Part shown: positions 52,298 through 63,384 of the stretch, piece after piece
Layout of the letters: every line of letters begins with the position of its first letter
How positions within the stretch are numbered: the first letter of the stretch is position 1
Made by a program: the position numbers and the translations under genes
Source of the DNA: Pseudeuparius sepicola
Taxonomy: Eukaryota > Arthropoda > Insecta > Coleoptera > Anthribidae
Length of the DNA: 64,000 nt
Reading direction: 5' to 3'
Assembly: GCA_963920635.1 (NCBI GenBank)
Contig: OY987305.1
Span: 21,538,876 to 21,602,875 of the forward strand
Notes under the pieces: model-generated
What the model was told of the DNA's origin: nothing
What the model saw: only the letters and a program-made list of their open reading frames with translations
Database searches by the model: none

Positions 52298-53048
52298 TAG
52301 TGATGGGTAAATGTCCGGTCACGATGTTTTCATGACTGACCGGACAATCGTGACCGGTCATTTTGGGTCACGCAAGTGGACAAATTCAAAAGTTGCAAAA
52401 AAGTGTGCCATTCGATTGGTCACAATTTTATCATCGAAATGGTATAAAATACTTATATAAATATAGTTACAGGAAAGTATTTCTCTTATAAATTGTAAAT
52501 AATTGAAGATTCAACCTGTAACTTTCGAACATTAAACATACGGTTTTACTCTTTTTAGTACACTATTTTTCATTTTGATTTCTAGACCCGTAAACTGTAA
52601 ATTTATCCAGTACAATGCTAGGCAGTATGTTAATGTTGTATGATGGTTGTTTTGTTGAAAAAGTCCCAAATTATACTTTCTTTGTTGGATTTTGGCATTC
52701 TTATTCCTTATTATTTGTTTTACTATTGTTTATTGTTATTATTCTATTATTTATTTATTATATTTACGTTTACTAATCGTATCCTAATCACGCTGCTTTT
52801 ACTTTCCATTTCCAACAAGACCAATAAACTGAGTAAACTAAGTCAATCATAAGGTATGAAATGTGAAAGTTCCTAAAAAATTGGTGGGAAATTTAAAATT
52901 TGGTCAAACCGGTCGACTTGACCGGTCAAGTTGTCCTTGACCACCTGGACAAGTTGCTTAATGACTTGACTGCCGAATGTTGTCTGACCGGTAAATGACC
53001 GGTAATTGTCCAGTCAAGATGACCGTGACCAGTTGACTGCCAACACTA
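52298..53048. mobile_element. hAT-type MITE
   Basis: TAGTGATGGGTAAATGTCCG at the left and GACTGCCAACACTA at the right have imperfect inverse ends. Interior GACCGGTCA/TGACCGGT words are abundant. Flanks TATTTATC and AATTTATA match at six of eight positions, consistent with an aged 8-bp duplication. The right half has a copy at 7545-8005. Confidence 0.65.
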
Positions 53049-53418
53049 AATTTATACCAATTACTCACATCTCCGCCACAGGTAAATTTTAAAACGTGAT
53101 AATTTGTAATTTTATAGTCGTATATTTGCATATCTTGTGTGCTAAATTTAGTTTGATATCTAATATTTACGTGGAAAAAAAAATTAAAACCATTTTATTT
53201 TCAAAACTTGCCCACCCTGTATCTTGAAAACTAAGGCCCAAACAAAGTTTATATAGGAAACTAACATCATTTTTTCATGTTCTAATGATTCTTAAATTTT
53301 TCGGTATTTAAAAGTGAATCACCCTGTATATTTTTTTGAAATAAAAAAGATGTTTTATTAGGTAAAATAACCCATCCACGAGCCGACAGTATGTATGACT
53401 TGAACGATCACTCTACCT

Positions 53419-54203
53419 CAGAGCTGGGCAGTATTCGAATACTTTTGTATTCGAATCCTGTATTCGAATACATTTTGGGTATCCAATGTGAGTATTCGGA
53501 TACTTTTTAAAATTTGTATCCATTATCCGTATCCGTCATGAATTTTTTAAAGTATCTGTATTCGAATTCATAATCCAGAGTATTCGAATACTTCTTATAG
53601 TAGTCGAATCCTTTTTATAGTATTCGAATCCTTTTTATAGTATTCGAATACTTTTTATAGTATTCGAATACTTTTCATTGTATTCGAATACAATATGAAA
53701 TCAACGGATACATTTTCCCTCTCCTTCACTACTCCCCACCCAACGCGAGAAAGACAATGCGCGAGGTCTAGACTTGTTGTTGGTTAGTCAGGTAATGTTA
53801 GCGATGAGCACTTTGAAGTACTCGTTTTATCAAAGGCTAATGCTAATAAAAAATAAATACTGTATAATAAATGTGCTTATTATTTTTTGGTCATTTCTAA
53901 AAATTTGTCATCCACATAATTCAACCTTTGTCTTCTTTTGGTGACGCAAAAGTAAAAATAATTAATAATTACCTATTGATATTTTGATACGTATTTCACA
54001 TAACAACAATAACAATGGCAACAATAAAAGGTATACCAGTATGTATCCGTATGCGGTATCCGTAAAAAAGTATTCGGATACTCGTATTCGAATACAAAAA
54101 TTTCTAAAGTATCCGTATCCGCCCCCATTATGTATTCGAATACACTTAAAGTATCCGTATTCGGTAATCGAATACATATTTGTTGTATCCGAACCCAGCT
54201 CTG
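53419..54203. mobile_element. hAT-type MITE with GTATTCGAATAC arrays
   Basis: CAGAGCTGGG at 53419 mirrors CCCAGCTCTG ending 54203, with a perfect 8-bp target duplication CTCTACCT at 53411-53418 and 54204-54211. That is diagnostic for hAT. The first 280 bp hold at least ten copies of the palindromic word TATTCGAATA with TTTTTATAG spacers; a weaker set reads TATCCGTAT at the right end. No transposase. Open frames here are by-products of the repeats. Confidence 0.9.
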
Positions 54204-55689
54204 CTCTACCTTGATTAACCACGATATGCTCGGCACATTTTGGAGAAGCTACCAAGAGGGTGCATCACATGCAGCTTACATAGAAATAATATTAATATTT
54301 AAACAGACCAAAATACTTATTGTTATATATATAACAATTCTGCAATGAGGCTAAAACATTAAATCATACTTTATTGGCCGGTTTTTGAATATCGGGCCAT
54401 GTTTTACTGGCGATGAACACGTCTGAAGTTTGGTTTGTTTACATCTCACCATGGACTACTTATTGAAAAAATCGTACAATAATGATTTACTTCACTGCCG
54501 ATTTCTGAGCTTTTAATGATGATTTTGAAGCTCTTTAATGCCGATTAAAAAAAAAACATATTCTTATATATATTTAGTAATAAGTAATAATAAAAATTAA
54601 TCAAATTATAGAATGATGAAGCTAGTGATATAAAATAGTTTTTATGAAGTAACAAGTTTTTAATTTTAAGAAATTTCATAGATATTACAAAAGGCAAAAA
54701 ATAAATCAATTAAGAGAGCACTTAAGTAACATGAAAATAGAAACAACTTTTTCAAATAAAATTTTTGAAATTATAACAATAATAAGCCTTAAATAAGCCA
54801 GTTTTTAGCGATTTTATTTTTTAAATGTAATTTTTACAGATAGTGAAAGTCATATGACCACGTTTGAGTGGGTCATTTTTCATCGTTCTTAAGAGAAAGA
54901 TAATGCCAAAGTTAAATTTCAAAATAAATCACCAATAAAAAATTTCCCTCTATGATGCAAACTTTTTGGAGGGCACTGTAAATGTGTTTTTTCATTATCC
55001 GTTAATAAAGAATTACATTTTACACCATCTTCACTTTTCCAAAAAAAAAATAGATTTTTGAGTATAACTTTTTGTTTGACTTTCGATTGTTTTTTTTTAA
55101 ATGACATTAGATTGTTTGGAAAAAACTGCGTCTCAATAATTACGGAATAGGTAAATGGAATGTGCCTATCACCCGTATCTTATAAAAATATTATTAAAAA
55201 ATCCCTACTTCTTTTTGAAATGGAACCCATCAAAGCGGTGGCAGGAGGTAATGATTACAGCTCAGAAGTAAAATTACCCAGAATGTTCAATGTGCTTTTT
55301 GAACACCTACCTAACAAAAAATGTTTATCAAATCAGTAAGCAAATAAAGATTTTACAAGGGTGGGAAAATAATGAACACTTCTCTATATTTTGAAAAAGT
55401 TTTGAGCTAATAAACATCAACACGAAAATCTTAATAATTGGCTGTTGTTATTCTAATGTGAAAATGCTATTATGTCTGTTTTAGCAGAATTTCAAATCAG
55501 TTTGAAATTGTCAGGAGCATGCGCAGTTTCATTTTGACATTCCAAAAACGAAACAGCGCAACTGATTTTAAACGATTTGAAGTTCTGCTAAAACGGACCT
55601 TAATTCCACAAAATAACCTGCTAACTGATAACCGGCAAGGTTTTAGTTTTGGGGTTAGGTCAGAAAGATTAAGCCAACGTCCCCACCAT

Positions 55690-56650
55690 CCACCAGATAA
55701 CACCGACTTTTGTACAATGCGCAAACCTGGCTCTCCAACTTATAACCTTTCTAAATTCCTTTCAAACTTTATCTCCAACGTAATAGGTAAAACTCCAGTC
55801 CACATAAAAGACTTTTGGCAGTTCCATTATTTTATTAAAAATATAAAAATTCCAAAAGATCACATTTTTGTCTCTTTTGACGTAACCTCACTTTTTACTA
55901 ATATTCCTATAGACTTAGCACTAAATTGCATCATAAAACACTGGGAAAAAATTAAACCCTTCTATTCCAATGAATGAATTTATAGAATGCACTTAACTTT
56001 GCCTAACTTCAACCTTTTTCCAATTTGAAAATGACTTCTTTTTACAAACTTTTGGAACCCATATCTCTTCCAACATTGCAAATTTAGTAATGGAAGAACT
56101 TGAAGATTTCGTTTTCCAAAATTAAGTTAATAACACTTACAAAATGTGTTTAAAATAAACACCTTTCACCCTCGTTTACAAGAACCATCGAAGAAGAACA
56201 AAACAATACAATTAAATTTTTGAATTTGACTATTTACTATAATATTGATGGTTACATTACCACAAAATGTGTTTAAAATAAACACCTTTCACCCTCGTTT
56301 ACAAGAACCATGGAAGAAGAACAAAACAATACAATTAAATTTTTACCACGTATAAAAAAGTGTTGTTAATAGCCTTACCGACCAAGCCATTTCACTTTCA
56401 TACCCTAAATATAGACCAAATAATCGTTACAAAAATTTAAAATGTGCTTCTAAAAAGTAATTATCCAAGAATTTTCTTTGAACTTATAATTAAAAAACGT
56501 ATACACCAAATTTACAATAAATCATCACGACATATTCCTATAAATCAACCTAAATATTTTTCTATGCCATATGTACAAGGTGTCTCTGAACAAATTGCAA
56601 TTGCTTTCAAATCAGGTAACAAAAATATTTATGAGGTTTTTTGAAGTACT
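55690..56650 (+). mobile_element. Third Penelope-like family, decayed
   Basis: Plus-strand RT remnants: MRKPGSPTYNLSKFLSNFI, KIPKDHIFVSFDVTSLFTNI (block A, Asp present), then out of frame NIANLVMEELEDFVFQ (56070-56118) and TIEEEQNNTIKFLNL. From 56444 a frame ends in SMPYVQGVSEQIAIAFKSG, the Penelope RT-endonuclease connector. An 80-bp segment (ACAAAATGTGTTTAAAATAA...) is duplicated at 56143 and 56263. The YVDD block and the GIY-YIG domain are missing. Confidence 0.75.
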
Positions 56651-56734
56651 TCGAAAACCTGTAAAATTACGAATTTTAATTTATGAAAGACCTGCAAAAT
56701 TCATAGTAGTTTTTAACAAAAACTTAGTAGGTAA

Positions 56735-56930
56735 TAATAATTATAATATAATAAAAATTCTCACCCTCACAATACTCCAAACTAGGAGGTCCCCAGAAGC
56801 AACCACATGTTTGTGCGGGGGAGGGGGGCAATTACTATTATTTTGTCTTCGTGGCCATTTGCGGCTAGGGCCGACTTTTTTCCCGATAGAACTAGGATAG
56901 CATTCGCTCAAATACTACGGAAAACTCTAG
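56735..56930. repeat. SINE-like repeat S, copy 3
   Basis: TTCTCACCCTCACAATACTC, then GGAGGTCCCCAGAAGCAACC, GGGGGAGGGGGGCAATTACT, TTTTGTCTTCGTGGCCATTT and TTTTCCCGATAGAACTAGGA, in the same order as 40664-40850, preceded by an AT-rich tail with TAATAATTATAATATAATA. Confidence 0.6.
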
Positions 56931-57239
56931 AAAACCGTAGTAATACCTACAACTCTTTTTCTAGACAATTTAATTTAAACATTTTAACAGTCCAAAAATA
57001 CTACTGAAGTTACAGCGCACATAAATTGGTACTTAAACTTTAAATATACAATATTAATTTTTTAGATACCTACACGGGGTATTTATGAGTGTTTCAGATC
57101 AAAGTGTGACCCTATAAAGCATAATCAGCGTAAGAAATTAACTGTAGGATTTAATTTGCCACAAAAAAATTCTCGAATGTTTTTATGTATTTTACTATTT
57201 TTTAAACCGCAGAGATTAATGTTAAAGTTAAAGTGATTA

Positions 57240-57830
57240 CTTTACTCCGTCTTTTGCGGGGCTAAAGTGCAGCATTTACTCCCTTGGCACTAAAATATTT
57301 TAGTCCCAAGAGGGTAAAAAAATTAAAATTTTTAAGTGCGGCATTTACTCCCTTGGGACTATAATATTTTAGTCCCAAGAGAGTAAAATTTTTTATAATA
57401 TTTAAGAATGTAATTTTTTTTAAAAAATAGTAGATTCTGAGCTATGAACAGTTGAGAACAGTTGAGACTACTTTGCACCGCTGTAGCGACAAAACTGGCT
57501 GAGATAGAACAAATTGAATTTCACATTCCTATCTTAACTCTTCAAGAGCTATCTGGTGGTGTAACTGATAGTACCAAAGTACCAACTTTTGGTACCAATT
57601 TGGGCACCATGGTATTAATCGATACCAGCACCATTAGGTAGTCCTTGAACAGTTAAGAGAGAAATGTGAAATTCATTTGATCTATCTCAGTTTCCTCGCT
57701 ACAATGGTGCAAAGTAGTAAATTGGTAACATTGAATGTTTCTATTTACATAATGTCTTGCGAATTTAATTTAAATTTTAGTTCCTGCGGTGCAAAAAATA
57801 GCGTATGTACCACGGGACTAAAGTTACTCT
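57240..57830. repeat. Foldback with tandem hairpins
   Basis: An 80-bp unit (GCAGCATTTACTCCCTTGG... ending in a TTGGGACTAAAATATTTTAG hairpin) is present twice (about 57270 and 57340). 57465-57560 (ACTACTTTGCACCGCTGTAG...) mirrors 57640-57722 with about 90-bp arms. Non-coding; probably a worn MITE. Confidence 0.55.
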
Positions 57831-58806
57831 TAATCTAAACGATGTATAATTGACAGAGAAAAGTGTCAACAATGTGTAATTATGTATAATTGACAGAAAA
57901 AAGTGTCAAAGTTAAAAAAAATCTCGTGTGGCCGCTCTACGCTTTCGTAGAGTCCCAATTTAAATGTGGATCAAAAATAACTTTTAAATATTTAAAGCTC
58001 TTGCTAAATTTCGTTCTTAAATTTCAGTTACAAGAATGAAAATTTTGACAAACATGCGTGGTACATTTATTTCGATCATAATACATAAATTGTGTTTTTT
58101 CAAATGTTGCATCCCACGAATCACCTTCTATCATCACTATCGCATTGTCCACATAACAGAGCAAACACCAAGGAGTCCAAAAAGTTCGGATCTTAGGAAG
58201 AAATATTTTTATGAATGATTTATGTTGAAATTTAACTTTAGGGTTGCCTTCTGCTTTATAAAAAATGAAAAATGAACAACTCAAACAGGGTCACGTGACT
58301 CACTATTTACCAAAAATTACATTAAAAAGAAATAAAATAAAAATGGCCTTATTTGTAAAAATTCCAAAAAGTTTTATTTAAAACAGTTGTTTCTTTTAAG
58401 TTTTATGTAAATATGAAATATTTAGTTTTTTTTTGAATATTTTAATATTAATTTATGGAAGTTATAGGAAATTTTGACTTTGTAAAAACTATTTTATAAC
58501 ACTAGCTTTATCATTCTATTAACTTTTTATTGCTAAATATCTATAAGAATATGTAATTTTCAAAAGAAAATGATAATAATGCTTCAAGATTATGTTATGT
58601 TTGATGCAAAGTTGATGTAACATTGAGCATTTAGGATATACATTTATTTATGTCGTGCTGGGGGATGCATAACCTTAGCAAGTAAGACAACTCCAGAAAA
58701 ACAAATATAATTATTTATTTTAAAAAAGTAACAATAAACGTAAAAAAGAATAATAAAAATAAAAGAAATACTTACAAATACATTTTGAACTTGAAGAGTA
58801 ACTTAA

Positions 58807-59247
58807 CCCTTTCGGGACTGCGGCCGCCTGAGGATCTGTGCCCAGTGGACCACAGCAGGAAGCGCATGCGTGTATGTATGGTTCCGGTCCTTAATTGCAA
58901 AACAGTCATTACATAACAACAGATCTTTTCACAATATAAGTCATTTTTTTGCATGCACCCACATGCAAATGAGCTTGTGTTCGAATTTATTGATGTATTT
59001 AAGGGCACAAGTAAGTTTTTTTTACGAGAAGGACCACCCAACTAGATGCCATTACTAGAAAATCAGCCGATGACATTAATTGGGGGCATGACCAATGTAA
59101 AGTAGGCGGTCCAATGTATCTCTAGTCAACGCGTGCCTGTCCGGTTCCAGTCCTTTCTCATGCCTCCCTGCTTGCGTTTATAGTCGGTTCCGGTCCCACT
59201 GACCCAACTTTTATATGCGTGTTCGTCCGGGTCCGGTCCCGAAAGGG
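58807..59247. mobile_element. piggyBac-type MITE, complete
   Basis: CCCTTTCGGGAC at 58807 mirrors GTCCCGAAAGGG ending 59247. TTAA lies on both sides (58803-58806 and 59248-59251), the piggyBac target. 441 bp, no transposase. The left part is also present at 51088-51265. Interior frames are not genes. Confidence 0.9.
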
Positions 59248-59251
59248 TTAA

Positions 59252-59790
59252 ACCCCTCTTGACACTTGATGTGTGGAATAACCCCTGCATGGTGCTTCCC
59301 ACCAGGCAGGCCACCTTTCCCTGAACACCACTAGCACCCAAGTGTCGAGCCAATTCATGCTCTTGATACGTGAGGAGGCCACCAATATTGTTTTGTTAGC
59401 AAAATAAATTTATTAATGTTTGTCCTAATTATTAAAAATCTCGTCTATAGGGGGATCATAACTTTCGTGACAATATAAATAAATTAAAATATTATCAAAC
59501 TATTTAACTTATCTAATAAAAATTTGGGACATTTACGGAATAATCTGCCTTTCACCCTAAAATTATTGGATTTTAGTCATAAAGAGTAAATTCATTTGAA
59601 TGTAGGAAAAAGCACTCACTACCATACTCGTAAACAGGAAAATAAGAAAGTGAGGAAAATAGCACTCACTCACTATGTTTTTAAGTAATTATAAGTAACA
59701 CTAAATAACCTGTTATTTAAACTTTTAAGTTAGTGAAAAAATATCAAGAGTAAAAAGTTTCTAAATTAATTCTTCAGTCTTCAGTGTAAC
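59252..59790. other. No recognisable gene
   Basis: AT-rich intron sequence; a repeated CACTCACTA phrase near 59615-59675 is the only internal similarity noted. Confidence 0.4.
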
Positions 59791-60073
59791 ATTAGAAAAA
59801 CATCCCCATAAATCCTACTATTTTGTTTTAAGTTTATAATAACAATTTGCTAATTAAATTCGACGTTTCGCTTCTGATTTGGAACTATTTCAAGAGCCCT
59901 GCATATAAAAAAAAAATAACATTAATTTCCTATGAAATAATATGAATCGAGTCTTTATAATTTTAAAAACAATGAAAAAAGCGATTGACAAAATATTAGA
60001 GGAGCGAAATGTCGAGTTTAATTAGTAAATTGTTAATATAAACTTAAAAATTATGGGAATGTTTTTCTAATAT
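59791..60073. mobile_element. Foldback MITE with hammerhead-like ends
   Basis: ATTAGAAAAACATCCCCATA at the left mirrors TATGGGAATGTTTTTCTAAT-like sequence at the right. Arms of about 75 bp pair through TTTGCTAATTAAATTCGACG. At the inner edge of each arm is a (minus/plus) GCGAAACGTCG or GCGAAATGTCG word, the box 2/cleavage part of a hammerhead; a convincing box 1 is missing. Confidence 0.55.
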
Positions 60074-60432
60074 TTAAAAAATAGGAACTAGAGTTGTGGG
60101 TTTCCTTTAGGTTGCATAGAGTGCAAAAAGTAATTATACCGTAAAGTGTCTTCCAATTTGCTAGTAACGTACCCCAAAATTCGAGTTTTAAGATGCAACT
60201 GTTTCTGAGAAAAAAAATTTTTTTTGTTCTTTTTGGGGCTTGAATAATATTGTTGGGGATGCTTCACATATTTTACATGAAAGACCTTCCTCCTTAAAAT
60301 CACCTCTAAAACACATTACTATGTAGTAGTAAAGAAATTAGGTAGTCAGGGAAAATATGGAAATGACAGGGAATTTTGGCTGTTTCCTCAGAGTACGAAC
60401 CTTGTAAATATTGGTTATTTTGAAAATTTTAG

Positions 60433-60603
60433 TTCCATGAACTAAAACAGAAAATGGAGGAATTACAACAAAACTGCATAGACACCAATGTTCTGTATAC
60501 AAACGCTAACAAAAAAGTGAATTCCTTAACACAGAGGTTGAAGAACTGCCAGGACGAAGTGACACAACTAACACAACGAAATGAGGAATTGGAGACGGCA
60601 CAG
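60433..60603 (+). CDS. Kinesin-7/CENP-E-like, exon g (stalk)
   Basis: Acceptor AATTTTAG, donor GTAGGT; exactly 57 codons, phase 0 at both ends. It encodes FHELKQKMEELQQNCIDTNV and LTQRLKNCQDEVTQLTQRNE, with hydrophobic residues in heptad spacing: coiled coil. Joins exon f and exon h in frame. Confidence 0.88.
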
Positions 60604-62759
60604 GTAGGTTTATTTTGTTGAGACAGAGAGTTTTTTCATTGTTATACACTCATGGTAATTGTATACAGATATATTTTTAATTAATTTTGCTGATTGCTGA
60701 TAACTATCCTACAAATAATTTTAATTCATCCTAATTGTTTATGGCTCGGTAAAATTACAGAAATGAAAGTAATCAAATTGGCTAAGAACAAATTATTTAA
60801 ATGGACAATCACACAATATCACAATGATTACCAAGTGTATAGTTCCACTAGTACAGAAAGCTGCACTTTCACTCTATCGTTATAGTTGCACCAGTAATTT
60901 TGAGATCTAATTTTTCTTTAAGGTTAAGAATAGGGCTTCCAATTTTCGGGATCGGGGCCCCATCTTGAGATTTTGGAACTGAAGATCAGTTTTTCGGTGT
61001 TATGGTGTTTTTCTCGTGTGAAATATGAAAAAAAAAAGAAATAGTTCTTCCATATATCAGCAAAATTAGCTTTCTTTGGTTTTTGCATGCCAGCTCTTTT
61101 GGAAAATTTTATTTTATTTTTTAACTGGTAGGATTTTTTTCTACAACTGTCAACAGAAGTATGCATTAAAGTATTATTTTTAATACACAAACTATGTGAT
61201 TTTTTCATTGTTTCAAAACAGTACGCAAAATAGGGACTTGGTAGACTATGATTTCGGGCGCTTGACGTAGAGAATAAGTAACGTCGTCAAGTCATAGAAC
61301 TGTTAGCCAGCCAGAAGGGTAAAATAGTTATTAATCACATAGTTTAGATTGATTTTAGTTTGCTTTTTTATATATTTATGACGATTGTAGAAAAAATATT
61401 GTATGCAATTTGTGTGCAAAGGGCATGTAGCACTCCCGAATGATATTCACTAAATACTGTCATTCGCGTGCGCTAAAGTAGTGGTTTGCACACTTGTTTC
61501 ATAAATTACTATTTGGAATTTGTATACTCAATTTTCAGTGCTTTCAAAGTGCAATTTATAGTTCATTCGTACATAGCAGAATATTTTTCTGGCCCGAACT
61601 ATATTTTTCAGTGTTATTTGCTTATTTTGTCAAATATGTCAAATGGAGCCCAACTTTTACCTAATTTTTCACACTCCCGATATATTTTTTAGATATAAAC
61701 CGTGAAGCACTTACTGCATTCTTCTTTTATAGTTTAATTCAAAACTGAGAGAAAAGGTCAACAAGGTGTCCTTTAAATTTAGGCTTCATTTGACATGTTT
61801 TCATATTTGACAAGATGAGCTCTCTGTATTCTGTCATCTGGTAGAACACAGGTACCCACTTTTGTCATTTCTGTTCCCGTGGGTGGCACATTAAAAGCTT
61901 TATCTGTGTGAATTAGACAAACAGGGAATTTTTTTGTATCCGAGCAAACGTTATCCGGTTCTAATGAAAAAAGTATGCTGTAGTTTCACATGCTGCTTCT
62001 GAAGTCCTCCTAGTTGGGAGTACATTAATGTCTGGATAATCTTAACAGAAAGGTGTCAGACCTCGTTGGGATTGCCCAAACTTTATTCATTCATAATAAA
62101 CAATATCTGTAATCACATTCGATAGTTCGGATTATGGATATCATCTCTCACAATTGGGGCGTTCGGATTATAGATTATATCAAATTATAGGGGATTCGGA
62201 TCATTCATACATTACTGTATTGTGCAAGTGTGAATATTATTATATTATTAATTCAGATATTTTATAACTAATTGCTACCCACTGGTGAACTGAAGTGATA
62301 AAAACCTAATCTCTATGTACTGTTACTGTTGCTAATGTTTCAAAAATTAAACCTTTCACTGACGAATTCAAGTTAACAAAGGTCTCAAAATCATGTAATA
62401 CAGGGTGTTAAAATTGCCAAAAAAACTGATGGTTTGACATTGATCTTATGTTCCTTCCTATCCAAATATGTTGTCTAGCAACTTTGGTTTAAATATTATT
62501 GGTCTTATTAATTTAGAAGATATAAGAATATTCAGTACTTTTTTGGAAATTTCAACACTATCTTCCTAACAAAAGACTTTTCCGGAGGAGCATTAACAGC
62601 ATTTCTACTTATCTTCATGGTAGGATTTCAAATGATACTGATAATTTTGAAACACACAGAAAGCCACGCAAAGAAAACAGCTTTCTGTTCCAGCAAAAAT
62701 AATACTTTTTTGAGTTTGTGTACGCTTTAAACCATACACTCTGTTTTAATATTTTTTAG
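60604..62759. other. Intron without a gene
   Basis: AT-rich intron of 2.2 kb. Frames of 60-95 codons on either strand have no motif. A CAGGGTGTTAAAA word at 62401 is an isolated MITE-end remnant. Confidence 0.5.
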
Positions 62760-63384
62760 AATTGTTTCAAAACACGGATTCAACAAATAAACAATGATAA
62801 CGCATTTTTACTTGAACAAAAAGATAAAAATTATAATGACAAAATTCGTTTATTGGAACAAGAACTTGAGAAATTGAGACTAAGTAATAGAGCAGGCAAA
62901 ACAGTTTCAGACCTTGAAAATTTTCTTCTGGAAAAAGAAAGCCAGATAACAGCTCAGAACAAACTTATAACTGAAATAGATGAGACAAATTTCGATCTTA
63001 TTCACAAACTTGATGATGAAAAAAGGAAAAACGAAGAATTAAGTTCTTGTTTGGAAAATCTGAAATGTGAGCAAGGCGTCATTTTGAGTAAGTTAATTTT
63101 GTTGAGAGATATTTTAGAAGTAAATTTGCATGGTTCTATAGGCGAGAAAGTTGAAGTCAAAAATGAGGTTAGAAAGCTGCAGAAAATATGCGAAGAATTA
63201 AAAAAGACAATCCGTAAGTTGCGCAAGAAATACATTCATACTAATAGATGCAACCTTCTGTTAAAAAAAAGAAATTATTACTTCAAAAAAAGAATCCGTT
63301 CACTGATTGCATTGAAATGTGACTACTTGCTTGCTATCGAACAGTTAGAAGAAAGATTAGAGCACCTGACAAAGGGAACAAGAT
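62760..63384 (+). CDS. Kinesin-7/CENP-E-like, exon h (long coiled-coil stalk)
   Basis: Acceptor TTTTTTAG, donor GTAAGT; 208 codons plus one base (phase 0 in, phase 1 out), so the gene continues downstream. Nearly all is heptad-patterned: IRLLEQELEKLRLSNRAGKT, LENFLLEKESQITAQNKLIT, KSLLRD-like leucine-rich stretches, then a very basic block KKTIRKLRKKYIHTNRCNLL and a final helix LLAIEQLEERLEHLTKG. This is the dimerising rod expected of a CENP-E-type motor. Confidence 0.9.

Larger units (their letters stand above)
51069..53326. mobile_element. CAGGGTG TIR element carrying older insertions
   Basis: CAGGGTGTTTCACTTTAA at the left mirrors TTAAAAGTGAATCACCCTG at the right. TATA is duplicated on both sides relative to the empty site in element X copy 1. 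Inside it are a partial piggyBac MITE (51088-51265), a mariner-family relic (51590-52290) and a hAT-like element (52298-53048). The original interior cannot be recognised. Confidence 0.75.
50962..54550. mobile_element. Foldback element X, copy 2, with nested insertions
   Basis: Homology to copy 1 (8522-9118) runs in three blocks: 50962-51068 (TATGACTCATGTGGAATTTA, GAGGTACATATTATA), 53327-53418 (ATGTTTTATTAGGTAAAATA) and 54204-54550 (GAAAAAATCGTACAATAATG, TGCCGATTTCTGAGC). The gaps are a TIR element (51069-53326) and a hAT MITE (53419-54203), each flanked by a target duplication. The palindromic left end has lost part of one arm. Confidence 0.75.
54557..58553. repeat. 4-kb inverted repeat, arms of about 400 bp
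   Basis: ACATATTCTTATATATATTT at 54556 and GATGAAGCTAGTGATATAAA mirror 58455-58553. AGATAGTGAAAGTCATATGA and CAAAGTTAAATTTCAAAATA mirror 58215-58320. The arms are diverged by eye by about 15-20%. Between them lie a Penelope relic, a SINE-like repeat and a small foldback. It may be one large element with insertions or two inverted MITE copies. Confidence 0.65.

Noticed and set aside
53962..54348. Several frames of 70-97 codons
   Set aside because: Produced by the repeated TATTCGAATA/TATCCGTAT words of the hAT MITE on both strands.
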